A DNA stretch of 64,000 nucleotides from Agromyces agglutinans (GCF_009647605.1 NZ_WJIF01000002.1:1-64000), one strand, 5' to 3'. Numbered from the stretch's first letter, positions 51,847 through 61,252 are shown. A program made the numbers and translations. Notes: a model not told the origin generated them from the letters alone.

Positions 51847-53003
51847 CAGGCGGCCGCTTCGGCGAGCGCGGCCGGGTCCGCGTCCGCGCCCGATTCGGCG
51901 AGCGCGCCGAGCCGCGGGTAGTCGGTGTAGCCGCGGTGGTCGCCGCCGTAGGCCTTCGACAGGTCGGGCAGCGCGAGGTCGGCGTGAACCGCGAGGCGCT
52001 CGACGAGGTCGGGGTTCGAGATGAAGAGCCGTGCGAATGAGACGAGGTCCGCGGACCCGTCGGAGACGAGTTCGACGCGCGCGCGATGGTCGAGCGGGTC
52101 TGGGGCGGCGGCGTTCAGGATCAGCGCGCCGCTCCAGGCGTCGCGGATCGTCGGCGTGAGTGCCGGGTCGCCCGCCTCGACGAGGTGCAGATACGCGAGA
52201 CCGATCGGGTCGAGGGCCGCGACCAGGAGCGGGTACACCGTCGCGTAGTCGGGCTCGGCGGTGTCGCCGAGCCCGTTGTTCGGCGAGAGGCGCACGCCCG
52301 TGCGGTCGGCGCCGATCGCACGGGCGACGGCCCGCACGACCTCGACGGCGAATCGGATCCGGTTCTCGGGGCCACCGCCCCACTCGTCGGTGCGGAGGTT
52401 CGCGTTCGTCGCGAGGAACTGGTGCAGCAGGTAGCCGTTCGCGCCGTGCACCTCGACCCCGTCGAATCCTGCGGCGATGGCGTTGCGGGCCGCGGCGGCG
52501 AAGTCGGCGATGGTCGACCGGATGTCTCCTTCGCTCAGCTCGTCGGGCACGACGTTGTCCTGCAGGCCGGTGGGCGTGAAGACGCCCCCGGCCGCCTTGA
52601 CCGCGGAGGGGCCCACTGGGGTAAGCGCGCCGTGGCCCGAGGCATCCGTCGTGCTGGGGTGACCGATGCGGCCGGTGTGCATGAGCTGGGCCACGATGGT
52701 GCCGCCCGCCGCGTGCACCGCGCCGGTGACCGGCCGCCACGACCGGACCTGCTCCTCCGAGTGCAGGCCGGGCGTCGCCGGGTAACCCTGCCCGATCGCA
52801 CTCGGCTGGATGCCCTCGGTGATGATCAGCCCGGCCCCGGCGCGCTGCGCGTAGTACGTCGCCATGTCCGCGCTGGCGAGCGTGCCGTAGGCACGGCTGC
52901 GGGTCATCGGTGCCATCACGATGCGGTTGCGCAGCTCGAGGCTGCCGATGCGGGTCGGGTCGAACGCATTCGCCCCGGTTCGGGTCGACGTCTGCTGGCT
53001 CAT
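51846..53003 (-). CDS. old yellow enzyme family alkene reductase
   Basis: A 385-residue FMN TIM-barrel: 'RNRIVMAPMTRSRA' at strand 1, the His/Asn substrate pair in 'EVHGANGYLLHQFL' and 'RTDEWGGGPENR' (usually DEYGGS). It reduces electrophilic alkenes, nitro compounds or quinones with NAD(P)H. The ATG follows 'AGGAG'. Its promoter carries two palindromes suited to the MarR protein encoded upstream. Confidence 0.93.
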   Translation of the reverse strand: MSQQTSTRTGANAFDPTRIGSLELRNRIVMAPMTRSRAYGTLASADMATYYAQRAGAGLIITEGIQPSAIGQGYPATPGLHSEEQVRSWRPVTGAVHAAGGTIVAQLMHTGRIGHPSTTDASGHGALTPVGPSAVKAAGGVFTPTGLQDNVVPDELSEGDIRSTIADFAAAARNAIAAGFDGVEVHGANGYLLHQFLATNANLRTDEWGGGPENRIRFAVEVVRAVARAIGADRTGVRLSPNNGLGDTAEPDYATVYPLLVAALDPIGLAYLHLVEAGDPALTPTIRDAWSGALILNAAAPDPLDHRARVELVSDGSADLVSFARLFISNPDLVERLAVHADLALPDLSKAYGGDHRGYTDYPRLGALAESGADADPAALAEAAA

Positions 53004-53042
53004 GGTCGCTGCTCCTGTCCGGCGGGCTCGGTCACCCGCCAT

Positions 53043-53089
53043 GGTTGTTCGAACAACCAATTGCAGCGAAGGTATTCCTTGTTCGAACA
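53043..53089. promoter_or_regulatory. two palindromic operators upstream of old yellow enzyme gene
   Basis: GGTTGTTCGAACAACC (53043-53058) and TGTTCGAACA (53080-53089) share the core TGTTCGAACA, 34 bases apart centre to centre, in the gap between the MarR gene and the old yellow enzyme gene. They are probable MarR sites. Confidence 0.75.
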
Positions 53090-53106
53090 CCTTTCTTCGG
53101 GCGCGG

Positions 53107-53565
53107 TCAGTCGCCGGCCGGGCGCTCCATCTCGCAGAGGTTCGCCTCGAGTTCGGCGAGCGCGGCCAGGATCTCGGCCTGCCGCTCGGCGGGCAGCGTG
53201 CCGACGGTCCGCCGCTCAAGCTCGTCCCACGCGTGCTCGACGCTCGCCCGCAGCGCGCGGCTGGCCTCCGTCGCCTCCACGATGGTCACGCGCCGGTCGG
53301 TCTCCGACGGGCGACGTCGCACCAAGCCGGTCTTCTCGAGCCGGGCGATGCTGCGGGTCATCGTCGGGGCATCCGAATCGAGGCTGTGCACGAGGTCGAC
53401 CATGCGCTGCGGGCCCCGCTGCCACAGCGTCATGAGCACCAGTTCCTGGCCCGGGCGTAGGCCCGCCTCGCGGAGCAATCTCGCCGCCAGCGCCTTGTGC
53501 AGGCGGGCGGTGCGGAACACCGCCTGGCTGAGCGGGCCGGCGTGCAGGGACAGGGGCTCGACCAT
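53107..53565 (-). CDS. MarR family regulator of the old yellow enzyme operon
   Basis: A 152-residue MarR protein: helical dimer parts around 'LRPGQELVLMTLWQRGPQRMVDLVHSL', recognition helix 'DAPTMTRSIARLEKTGLVRR' and wing 'SETDRRVTIVEAT'. The ATG has 'GGGGAG' directly upstream. It is encoded just before the old yellow enzyme gene and likely represses it through the two TGTTCGAACA sites, being relieved by an electrophile or a phenolic ligand. One Cys near the C-terminus ('ANLCEMER') could serve in redox sensing. Confidence 0.88.
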   Translation of the reverse strand: MVEPLSLHAGPLSQAVFRTARLHKALAARLLREAGLRPGQELVLMTLWQRGPQRMVDLVHSLDSDAPTMTRSIARLEKTGLVRRRPSETDRRVTIVEATEASRALRASVEHAWDELERRTVGTLPAERQAEILAALAELEANLCEMERPAGD

Positions 53566-53637
53566 CTCCCCGACCCTAGGTTCGCGGAAGGCGCGAGGCA
53601 AGGCGGCGGACCGGCGATCGGTCGCGGCGAGACGACG

Positions 53638-53661
53638 AAGGCCCCGACATCGCGGGGCCTT
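53638..53661 (-). terminator. terminator hairpin after tRNA-Leu
   Basis: AAGGCCCCG and CGGGGCCTT pair perfectly around a 6-base loop, 10 bases beyond the 3' end of the leftward tRNA. Confidence 0.65.
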
Positions 53662-53671
53662 CTGCTCGTGG

Positions 53672-53753
53672 TGCGCAAGGGGGGAGTTGAACCCCCACAC
53701 CCGAAGGTACACGGACCTGAACCGTGCGCGTCTGCCTATTCCGCCACTTGCGC
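53672..53753 (-). tRNA. tRNA-Leu (anticodon CAG)
   Basis: On the minus strand the acceptor arms GCGCAAG and CTTGCGC pair. The anticodon stem GCACGG/CCGTGT encloses TTCAGGT, giving anticodon CAG. A long variable arm (about 12 bases around CTTCGGG) and the T-arm GGGGGTTCAACTCCCCC complete a class II tRNA. The CCA end is not encoded. Confidence 0.95.
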
Positions 53754-53954
53754 ATACCGATTCGCACCATTCAGGTGCGCATCAGCCAACCGAGACTAAC
53801 ATCTCATCGCGGCAATAGCCATTCGGGTCACCGTCGTCCCCGCCACCCCCGCCTCGCACCCCGCGAGGAACGGCCTCGCGTCCTGCGAGGCATCCGGAAT
53901 AGCATCGAGGCCTGGGTTCAGGCGCCCGGCCGACGCGATGAAAGGACCGCCCCC

Positions 53955-54761
53955 GTGACCCACTCCCCCACCGCACCGCCGAGCACGCCGGCGACCGTCG
54001 ACCTCGGCGGCATCCGCGGCTGGCTGTTCGACCTCGACGGCGTGCTCACGCCCACGGCGACGGTGCACATGCACGCCTGGTCGCGCCTGTTCACCCCGTT
54101 CCTCGAGGCGCACGGCGCCGAGCCGTACACCGACGCCGACTACTTCTCCTACATCGACGGCAAGCCGCGCTACGACGGCGTGCGGTCGCTGCTCGAGAGC
54201 CGGGGCATCCACCTGCCCGAGGGCGACGTGACCGACACGCCCGACCTCGACACCGTGCACGGGCTCGGCAACCGCAAGAATCGCGCGTTCAACGAGACGC
54301 TCGCCGAAGAGGGCGTCGAGGCGTATCCGGCGTCCCTCGCGTTCCTCGACGCGGTGCAGCGGGCCGGATGCCTCGTCGCCGTGGTCTCGAGTTCGAAGAA
54401 CGCGCCGGCCGTGCTCGAGGCCGCCGGCATCGCCGACCGGTTCGAGGTCGTCGTCGACGGCCAGGTCGCGGCCCGCGAGGGCCTGCCGGGCAAACCGTTC
54501 CCCGACACGTACATCCGCGGCGCCGACCTGCTGCGCCTGCCGACCACGGCCTGCGCGGTCGTCGAGGACGCCGAGTCCGGCGTGCGCTCGGGCGCGGCCG
54601 GCGACTTCGGCCTCGTCGTGGGCGTCGACCGCGGCGTGGGCCGCGATGTGCTCGCCCGCCTCGGCGCCGACGTCGTGGTCGACGAGCTCGACGAGCTGAT
54701 CCCGGCCGTCGAGCGGGCGGCCGCCACCGAACCCACGAACCCCCGAGAGGACACCGAATGA
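53955..54761 (+). CDS. HAD hydrolase, beta-phosphoglucomutase-like
   Basis: A 268-residue HAD protein with nucleophile loop 'LFDLDGVLTPTA', cap domain, 'AVVSSSKNAPAVLEAAG' (motif II) and 'PFPDTYIRGAD' with 'AVVEDAESGVRSG' (motifs III-IV), the beta-phosphoglucomutase class. It overlaps the GH65 gene by 4 bases. Such pairs convert the beta-glucose 1-phosphate released by an inverting disaccharide phosphorylase to glucose 6-phosphate. The GTG start follows 'aaagga'. Confidence 0.88.
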   Translation: MTHSPTAPPSTPATVDLGGIRGWLFDLDGVLTPTATVHMHAWSRLFTPFLEAHGAEPYTDADYFSYIDGKPRYDGVRSLLESRGIHLPEGDVTDTPDLDTVHGLGNRKNRAFNETLAEEGVEAYPASLAFLDAVQRAGCLVAVVSSSKNAPAVLEAAGIADRFEVVVDGQVAAREGLPGKPFPDTYIRGADLLRLPTTACAVVEDAESGVRSGAAGDFGLVVGVDRGVGRDVLARLGADVVVDELDELIPAVERAAATEPTNPREDTE

Positions 54762-57268
54762 GGTTCGCCGACACCGATCCGCTGAACCGCACGCGGTTCC
54801 CGATCGACGAGTGGTCGCTCGTCGAGACGGAGTTCGGCACCGACGACCAGGGCCGCACCGAGACGCTCTTCGCCGTCGGCAACGGCTACCTCGGCCTGCG
54901 CGGCAACGTCGAGGAGGGCCGCGACGGCCACATGCACGGCACGTTCGTGAACGGCTTCCACGAGACGTGGCCGATCCGCCACGCCGAGGAGGCGTTCGGG
55001 TTCGCGCGCGTCGGGCAGACGATCGTCAACGCGCCCGACACGAAGGTGATCCGCCTCTACATCGACGACGAACCGCTCGTGATGACCGAGGCCGAGATCC
55101 TGGCCTACGAGCGTCGCCTCGACTTCCGCACGGGCGCGCTCAGCCGGTCGGTCGAGTGGCGCACGCCGTCGGGCAAGCGCGTGCTCATCACGAGCCGCCG
55201 GCTGACGAGCTTCACCGACCGGCACCTCGGGCTCATCGACTACGAGGTCGAGCTGCTCGACGCGGATGCCGCGATCACGATCTCCAGCCAGATCCTCAAC
55301 CGTCAGGACGGCCGCGACGAGTACCGCTCGGGCGTCGCCGAGGATCCGGGCGGCTTCGACCCGCGCAAGGCCGAGATGTTCATCGACCGAGTGCTGCAGC
55401 CGCGCGTCAAGCGCCACGGCGACGGCCGCTACGTGCTCGGCTACCAGACGACGAACTCGGGCATGGCGATCGCGGTGGGCGCGCAGCACTGGATCGAGAC
55501 CGAGAGCTCGTACTCCGAGTCGGGCTCGATCGGCGACGACCTCGCGAAGCACATCTACAAGATCGCGGGCAAGCGCGGCGAGCCGGTGCGCATCACGAAG
55601 GCGGTCAGCTACCACACGGCCCGCAAGGTGCCGGCGCGCGAGCTCGTCGACCGGTGCGACCGCACCCTCGACCGCGCCGCCGAGCTCGGCGTGGCGCGGA
55701 TCTTCCAGGACCAGCGCGAATGGCTCGACGACTTCTGGACCCGTTCCGACGTCGAGGTCGCGGGGCAGCCGTTGCTGCAGCAGGCGATCCGGTGGAACCT
55801 GTTCCAGCTCGCGCAGGCGACCGCGCGCACCGACGGCGGCGGCGTCGCCGCGAAGGGCGTCTCGGGTTCGGGCTACGGCGGTCACTACTTCTGGGACTCC
55901 GAGATCTACGTGATGCCGTTCCTCACCTATACGGCGCCGATCGTGGCGCGCAATGTGCTGCGGTTCCGGCAGAAGATGCTCGACGCCGCGCGCGCCCGCG
56001 CGGCCGAGCTGAACCAGCTGGGCGCGCTGTTCCCGTGGCGCACGATCAACGGCCAGGAGTCGAGCGCGTACTACGCGGCCGGCACGGCGCAGTACCACAT
56101 CGACGCCGACATCTCGTATGCGCTGATGCAGTACATCGCCGCGACGGGCGACGAGGACTTCCTCGCCCGCGGCGCGATCGACATCCTCGTCGAGACGGCG
56201 CGGATGTGGGAGGACCTCGGCTTCTGGCGCACCAACGCCGACGACGTGTTCCACATCCACGGCGTGACCGGCCCCGACGAGTACACGACCGTCGTGAACG
56301 ACAACCTGTACACGAACGTCATGGCGCGCGCGAACCTCGAGGCGGCCGCGAAGGCGGTCGACGACCTCCAGGTGCACCAGCCGATCGAATACCGCAAGCT
56401 CGTCGAGCGGCTCTCCGTCACGCCGGCCGAGGTCGCCGGATGGCGTCGCGCGGGCGCGCACATGCACATCCCGTTCGACCCGCAGCTCGGGGTGCACCCG
56501 CAGGACTCGGCGTTCCTCGAGAAGGAACTGTGGGACCTCGAGCACACGCCCGACGACCGCCGGCCGCTGCTGCTGCACTACCACCCGCTCGTGATCTACC
56601 GCTTCCAGGTGCTGAAGCAGGCCGACGTCGTGCTCGCCCTGTTCCTCCAGGGGCACCGGTTCACGACCGAGCAGAAGCTCGCCGACTTCGAGTACTACGA
56701 CCCGCTGACCACGGGCGACTCGACGCTGTCGGCGGTCGTGCAGTCGATCATCGCCGCGGAGGTGGGCTACCACGAGCTCGCGCTGCGCTACTTCCGCGCG
56801 GCGCTGTTCGTCGACCTCGCCGACCTGCATCACAACGCGGCAGACGGCGTGCACGTGGCATCCACCGGTGGTGTGTGGGGCGCGCTGGCCTTCGGCTTCG
56901 GCGGTTTCCGCGATCACGGCGGCAAGTTCACGTTCGATCCCCGCCTGCCCGACGGCTGGGATTCGCTGGTCTACCGGGTCACGCTCCACGGCACGCGCGT
57001 GCGCGTGACGCTCGAACACGATGCGATCGCGTTCGAGATCGAGCAGGGCGAGGCGACGGATGTCTCGGTGCGCGGCACCGCCGTGCACGTGGCACCGGGC
57101 GAGGCGGTGCGAGTGCCGCTCGACGACCAGGGGCCGCGCATGGTCGGATCCCCGACGATGCGCGACATGGCCGGCTCCCGCCGGGCCGACGGCACGCTGC
57201 TCACGGCGTCGATCCCGACCCTGTCGCTCGACGTCGACGAAGAGGATTCCCCCATCCCGGTGGACTGA
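54758..57268 (+). CDS. GH65 disaccharide phosphorylase
   Basis: An 836-residue family-65 enzyme. It has an N-terminal beta-sandwich (to about 270), a helical barrel with 'GYGGHYFWDSEIYVMPF' and the general acid Glu in 'HGVTGPDEYTTVVNDN', then 'KQADVVLALFLQGHRF' and a C-terminal beta part. It phosphorolyses an alpha-linked glucose disaccharide (maltose, trehalose or kojibiose type) to beta-glucose 1-phosphate. The linkage cannot be told by eye. It is coupled with the HAD mutase gene. Confidence 0.92.
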   Translation: MRFADTDPLNRTRFPIDEWSLVETEFGTDDQGRTETLFAVGNGYLGLRGNVEEGRDGHMHGTFVNGFHETWPIRHAEEAFGFARVGQTIVNAPDTKVIRLYIDDEPLVMTEAEILAYERRLDFRTGALSRSVEWRTPSGKRVLITSRRLTSFTDRHLGLIDYEVELLDADAAITISSQILNRQDGRDEYRSGVAEDPGGFDPRKAEMFIDRVLQPRVKRHGDGRYVLGYQTTNSGMAIAVGAQHWIETESSYSESGSIGDDLAKHIYKIAGKRGEPVRITKAVSYHTARKVPARELVDRCDRTLDRAAELGVARIFQDQREWLDDFWTRSDVEVAGQPLLQQAIRWNLFQLAQATARTDGGGVAAKGVSGSGYGGHYFWDSEIYVMPFLTYTAPIVARNVLRFRQKMLDAARARAAELNQLGALFPWRTINGQESSAYYAAGTAQYHIDADISYALMQYIAATGDEDFLARGAIDILVETARMWEDLGFWRTNADDVFHIHGVTGPDEYTTVVNDNLYTNVMARANLEAAAKAVDDLQVHQPIEYRKLVERLSVTPAEVAGWRRAGAHMHIPFDPQLGVHPQDSAFLEKELWDLEHTPDDRRPLLLHYHPLVIYRFQVLKQADVVLALFLQGHRFTTEQKLADFEYYDPLTTGDSTLSAVVQSIIAAEVGYHELALRYFRAALFVDLADLHHNAADGVHVASTGGVWGALAFGFGGFRDHGGKFTFDPRLPDGWDSLVYRVTLHGTRVRVTLEHDAIAFEIEQGEATDVSVRGTAVHVAPGEAVRVPLDDQGPRMVGSPTMRDMAGSRRADGTLLTASIPTLSLDVDEEDSPIPVD

Positions 57269-57286
57269 GCGACTGCGTTCACAGAC

Positions 57287-57309
57287 CTTCGCGCTATCCT
57301 GTCGCGAAG
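57287..57309. promoter_or_regulatory. inverted repeat upstream of fhaA
   Basis: CTTCGCG and CGCGAAG are perfect arms around nine bases that contain TATCCT, a -10-like hexamer. It may be an operator at the fhaA promoter or a terminator of the GH65 operon. Confidence 0.35.
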
Positions 57310-57334
57310 TCACGGATACCGGATCGGGAGACCT

Positions 57335-58066
57335 GTGGGCCTACTGGACAACTTCGAGAAAGGTCTCGAGCGCGCCGTCAACGGCGCGTTCGCGAAGACC
57401 TTCCGCTCGGGGCTGCAGCCCGTGGAGATCACGGCGGCGCTCAAGCGCGAGATCGACACGAAGGCGGCGGTCGTCTCACGCGACCGCGTACTCGTGCCCA
57501 ACAGCTTCACGGTGCGCATGGCGCCCGAAGACCATGAGCGGATGACCCGCCTCGGCCCCGCCCTCGTCGACGAGCTCGTCGACCTGGTGCAGAAGCATGC
57601 GGCGAGCCAGCACTTCCAGTTCGCGGGCGGCGTGTCGATCGCGCTGGCCTCCGACGAGGGCCTCACGGTCGGCATGGTGCAGGTCGACTCGACGAACGTG
57701 AAGGGCCGCGTCGCGTGGACCCCCGTGCTCGACGTCGACGGCAAGCGGTACCCGATCCTCAAGGGCCGCACGGTGATCGGCCGCGGCAGCGAGGCCGACG
57801 TGACGCTCGACGACACGGGCGCCAGCCGGCGCCACGCCGAAGTGCAGTGGGACGGCTCGCGGGCCCGCGTGCGCGACCTCGGCTCGACGAACGGCACCCA
57901 GCTCAACGGGGCCCCCGTGAAAGAGGCCGTGCTCGAACCCGACTCGGTGATCACGATCGGCCGTTCGCGCATCGTCTTCCGGGTGCTCGCCCAGGCCGGC
58001 GCGTCCGACACGCGCCCCGCGACGCAGCGGTCCGACCTCGGCGGGTTCTGGGGGCCGGCCTCGTGA
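57335..58066 (+). CDS. fhaA: FhaA-like protein: DUF3662 and FHA domains
   Basis: 243 residues. The N-terminal DUF3662 domain ('GLLDNFEKGLERAVNGAFAK', residues 1-115) is joined to a C-terminal FHA domain with 'TVIGRGSEADV', 'GASRRHAEV' and 'DLGSTNGTQLNG'. This is the first gene of the conserved fhaA-fhaB-pstP-rodA-pbpA-pknA cluster that controls growth and division in actinobacteria. It is shorter than mycobacterial FhaA because the linker is reduced. The GTG start follows 'GGGAG'. Confidence 0.93.
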   Translation: MGLLDNFEKGLERAVNGAFAKTFRSGLQPVEITAALKREIDTKAAVVSRDRVLVPNSFTVRMAPEDHERMTRLGPALVDELVDLVQKHAASQHFQFAGGVSIALASDEGLTVGMVQVDSTNVKGRVAWTPVLDVDGKRYPILKGRTVIGRGSEADVTLDDTGASRRHAEVQWDGSRARVRDLGSTNGTQLNGAPVKEAVLEPDSVITIGRSRIVFRVLAQAGASDTRPATQRSDLGGFWGPAS

Positions 58067-58614
58067 GCGAACTGACCCTCCTCGTCCTCCAACTCGGTTT
58101 CCTCCTCCTGCTCTGGGTGTTCGTCTTCGCGATCGTGTACGCCCTGCGCAGCGACCTGTTCGGCCAGCGCGTGCGCAAGCTGCCCGAGACCGCTGCCGCG
58201 TCGGCCTCGGCCGCGCCCGTGGCATCCGCCTTCCCGTCGTCGCCGGTCTCGCAGGCGCCGACCGAGGCCGTGAACCGGCCGGCGGCCGCATCCGGTTCCG
58301 ACGGCGGCGTCGCCACGACCGAGTCGGCGAGCCGACTCGTGATCACCTCGGGCCAGAAGGCCGGCTCCGAGTTCCCGCTCGGCCGCGACGAGATCACGAT
58401 CGGGCGCTCGAGCGACTCGGCGATCATCATCCGCGACGACTACACGTCGACGCACCACGCGCGACTCATGCTGTGGAACGGGCGCTGGATGATCCAGGAC
58501 CTCGATTCCACGAACGGCACGTTCCTCGACGGTTCCCGGGTGACCGTGCCGACGCCAGTGCCGCTGGGAGCCACCGTCAAGGTCGGGGCGACGACGTTCG
58601 AGCTGCGGCGGTAG
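58063..58614 (+). CDS. fhaB: FhaB/FipA-like membrane FHA protein
   Basis: 183 residues: one N-terminal membrane helix (about 5-27), an Ala/Ser-rich linker and an FHA domain ('ITIGRSSDSAI', 'STHHARL', 'DLDSTNGTFLDG'). The GTG overlaps the fhaA stop (GTGA). In mycobacteria the FhaB orthologue binds phosphorylated partners at the septum; the same role is inferred. Confidence 0.92.
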   Translation: MSELTLLVLQLGFLLLLWVFVFAIVYALRSDLFGQRVRKLPETAAASASAAPVASAFPSSPVSQAPTEAVNRPAAASGSDGGVATTESASRLVITSGQKAGSEFPLGRDEITIGRSSDSAIIIRDDYTSTHHARLMLWNGRWMIQDLDSTNGTFLDGSRVTVPTPVPLGATVKVGATTFELRR

Positions 58615-58617
58615 CCC

Positions 58618-59850
58618 ATGGCTTCTGTCAAGGCGAGCGCTGCGGTCTCGCACGTCGGCCGGATCCGCTCGAACAACCAGGACTCCGGGTATGCGGGCCA
58701 CCAGTTGTTCTTCGTCGCCGACGGCATGGGCGGCCACGCGGGCGGCGACGTCGCGAGCGCGATCGCGACGCACCGCATCGCCGACGCCGACGTCGATCAC
58801 CCGACTCCGGCCGAGGCCGCCGCCGAACTCGAGTCGGCACTGCTCGCCGCCAACCGGCGCATCACCGAGACCGTCGCCGACCACTCCGAGTTGACGGGCA
58901 TGGGCACGACGGTCAGCGCGCTCATCATCGAAGACAGCCGCGCCGTCATCGCGCACATCGGCGACTCGCGCATCTACCTGCTCCGTTCGGGCGAGCTCAG
59001 CCAGATCTCGACCGACCACACGTTCGTGCAGCGCCTCGTCGACGCCGGCCGCATCACCGCCGAGGAGGCGATGGTGCACCCGCGGCGCTCCGTGCTCATG
59101 CGCGTGCTCGGCGACGTCGAGTCCTCGCCCGAGATCGACACGATGGTGCTCGACACCCGCCCCGGCGACCGGTGGCTGCTCTGCTCCGACGGCCTCTCCG
59201 GCGTCGTCTCGTTCGACGAGATCCAGCAGATCCTCTCCTCCGATGCCGGCGCCCGGCAGGTGGCCGACCGACTGGTGAAGGCGTCGCTCGACGGCGGTGC
59301 GCCCGACAACGTGACGGTCGTCATCGTCGACATCGGCGACCCGCCCGCCCCAGAGACGCCGCCCCTCATCGTCGGGTCGGCGGCCGCGCCGCTGGCCTTC
59401 GGCCAGCCCACCGAGCCGGCCCGCGCCCGCGGCATCTTCCTCACGCCGTTCCGCCCGCACCCGGTCCAGGAGACGCACTTCGAGCCCGACTCCGAGGAGT
59501 TCTTCGACGAGCTCATCGAGGAGGACGCGCGCCGCCGCCGCCGGCGCCGCTTCGTGTGGGGCTTCTGGATCGTGCTGCTCGTCGTGGCGATCGTCGCGGC
59601 CTTCGTGCTCGGCTACCAGTGGACGCAGACCCGCTTCTACGTGGGCGAGTCGAACGGCCGGGTCGCGGTGTTCCAGGGCATCCAGCAAGACCTGGGGCCG
59701 ATCTCGCTGCACGAGCTGCACACCGAGACCCCGCTCGACGTCTCGGAGCTGCGTGCCTACGACCAGCAGCGCGTCGAGCAGACCATCACCGCGGGCAGCC
59801 TCGCCGAGGCGCTCCTGATCGTGCAGCGACTGGAGGCCTCCCTTGAGTGA
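58618..59850 (+). CDS. pstP: PP2C-type Ser/Thr phosphatase PstP
   Basis: 410 residues. The catalytic PP2C domain is at about 1-245, with Asp22 in 'RSNNQDSG', Asp35 in 'VADGMGGHAGGD', 'HIGDSRIYLLR' and 'GGAPDNVTVVIVD' supplying metal ligands. A linker, one membrane helix (about 311-332) and a 75-residue outer domain follow. It dephosphorylates kinases such as the one at the end of this cluster. It overlaps the next gene by 8 bases. Confidence 0.93.
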   Translation: MASVKASAAVSHVGRIRSNNQDSGYAGHQLFFVADGMGGHAGGDVASAIATHRIADADVDHPTPAEAAAELESALLAANRRITETVADHSELTGMGTTVSALIIEDSRAVIAHIGDSRIYLLRSGELSQISTDHTFVQRLVDAGRITAEEAMVHPRRSVLMRVLGDVESSPEIDTMVLDTRPGDRWLLCSDGLSGVVSFDEIQQILSSDAGARQVADRLVKASLDGGAPDNVTVVIVDIGDPPAPETPPLIVGSAAAPLAFGQPTEPARARGIFLTPFRPHPVQETHFEPDSEEFFDELIEEDARRRRRRRFVWGFWIVLLVVAIVAAFVLGYQWTQTRFYVGESNGRVAVFQGIQQDLGPISLHELHTETPLDVSELRAYDQQRVEQTITAGSLAEALLIVQRLEASLE

Positions 59851-61252
59851 CCGTCGCACGCAGACGCCGCCGCAGGGCACGGCCGCGACGCCGCCGAGCG
59901 GCGTCCGTCGCATCCGGATGCCGCAGAAGCTGCGCAACCTCGAACTGTGGCTGCTCGCCTTCGCGTGCCTCATCAACGCGGCCTCGATCGTGCTCGTGCA
60001 GCTCGGCGCGCTCGGCACCATCGACACGCAGCTCGTGCTCCTCGGCGCCGGGCTCTCGGCGCTGGTGTTCGGCCTGCACATCGCGATGCGGTTCGTGGCG
60101 CGCGACGCCGACCCGTTCCTGCTGCCGATCGCGACGGTGCTGAACGGCCTCGGCATCGCCATGATCTACCGCATCGACATCGCCGAGGGCGACGCCGGGT
60201 GGGAGTCCGCCGCGGTGCGGCAGATCGCGTGGAGCGCCATCGCGATCCTCTGCGCCATCGCGACGATCGTCCTGATCCGCAACCACCGCGTGCTCTTCCG
60301 GTACACGTACCTCGCCGGCCTGCTCGCGATCGTGCTCCTGATCCTGCCGCTCCTCCCGGGCATCGGCCGCGAGGTCTACGGAGCCCGCGTATGGATCGGC
60401 ATCGGCGACATCGCGACCTTCCAACCCGGTGAGATCGCGAAGATCGCCCTCGCGGTCTTCTTCGCCGGCTACCTCGTGCGCAACCGCGACTCGCTGTCGA
60501 TGGTCGGCACCAAGTTCCTCGGCATGCGGTTCCCCCGGGCCCGCGACCTCGGCCCGCTGCTGGTCGTCTGGGCGCTGTCGATGGCGGTCATCGTGTTCCA
60601 GCGCGACCTCGGCACGGCCCTGCTGTACTTCGGGCTGTTCCTCGTGATGCTGTACGTCGCGACGAGCCGGCTCTCGTGGGTCGTGCTCGGGCTCAGCCTC
60701 TTCATCGGCGGCGCCCTCATCGCCGCGCAGACGCTCGACTACGTGCGTAACCGCTTCGCGAACTGGCTCGACCCGTTCAGCGACGAGCGGTTCAACGCCG
60801 ACCCAGGCGGCAGCTACCAGCTCGTGCAGGGCCTCTTCGGCCTGGGTAACGGCGGGCTCATCGGCACCGGTCTCGGCCAGGGGCGGCCCGACCTCACGCC
60901 CGTGCCGCAGAGCGACTACATCATCGCGAGCCTCGGCGAAGAGCTCGGGCTCGCGGGCGTGTTCGCCATCCTGGCCCTGTACCTCCTCTTCGTGGCGCGC
61001 GGATTCCGCATCGGCTTCGCCGGCCAGGACGACTTCGGCAAGCTCCTCGGCGTCGGCCTCTCGTTCACCGTCGCCCTGCAGGTGTTCATCGTCGTGGGCG
61101 GCGTCATGCGGGTCATCCCGCTCACCGGCCTCACGACGCCGTTCCTCGCGGCCGGCGGTTCGTCGCTCGTCGCGAACTGGATCATCGTCGGGTTGCTGCT
61201 CCGACTCTCCGACACGATCCGCAACCATCCGAGGCTGGTGATCGACGGATGA
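59843..61252 (+). CDS. rodA: RodA/FtsW family peptidoglycan polymerase
   Basis: A 469-residue SEDS glycosyltransferase with about 12 membrane helices, 'WIGIGDIATFQPGEIAKIALAVF' and 'QRDLGTALLYFGLFLVMLYVA' with the conserved Asp, and 'QSDYIIASLGEELGLAG' and 'PLTGLTTPFLAAGGSS' at the C-terminal end. It works with the class B PBP encoded next. The TTG start at 59843 lies inside the pstP end. Confidence 0.93.
   Translation: MSDRRTQTPPQGTAATPPSGVRRIRMPQKLRNLELWLLAFACLINAASIVLVQLGALGTIDTQLVLLGAGLSALVFGLHIAMRFVARDADPFLLPIATVLNGLGIAMIYRIDIAEGDAGWESAAVRQIAWSAIAILCAIATIVLIRNHRVLFRYTYLAGLLAIVLLILPLLPGIGREVYGARVWIGIGDIATFQPGEIAKIALAVFFAGYLVRNRDSLSMVGTKFLGMRFPRARDLGPLLVVWALSMAVIVFQRDLGTALLYFGLFLVMLYVATSRLSWVVLGLSLFIGGALIAAQTLDYVRNRFANWLDPFSDERFNADPGGSYQLVQGLFGLGNGGLIGTGLGQGRPDLTPVPQSDYIIASLGEELGLAGVFAILALYLLFVARGFRIGFAGQDDFGKLLGVGLSFTVALQVFIVVGGVMRVIPLTGLTTPFLAAGGSSLVANWIIVGLLLRLSDTIRNHPRLVIDG

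Noticed and set aside
54170-57313. Open frame of over 1000 codons opposite the HAD and GH65 genes
   Set aside because: Low-complexity Arg/Glu/Val composition and full overlap with two real enzymes mark it as an antisense shadow.
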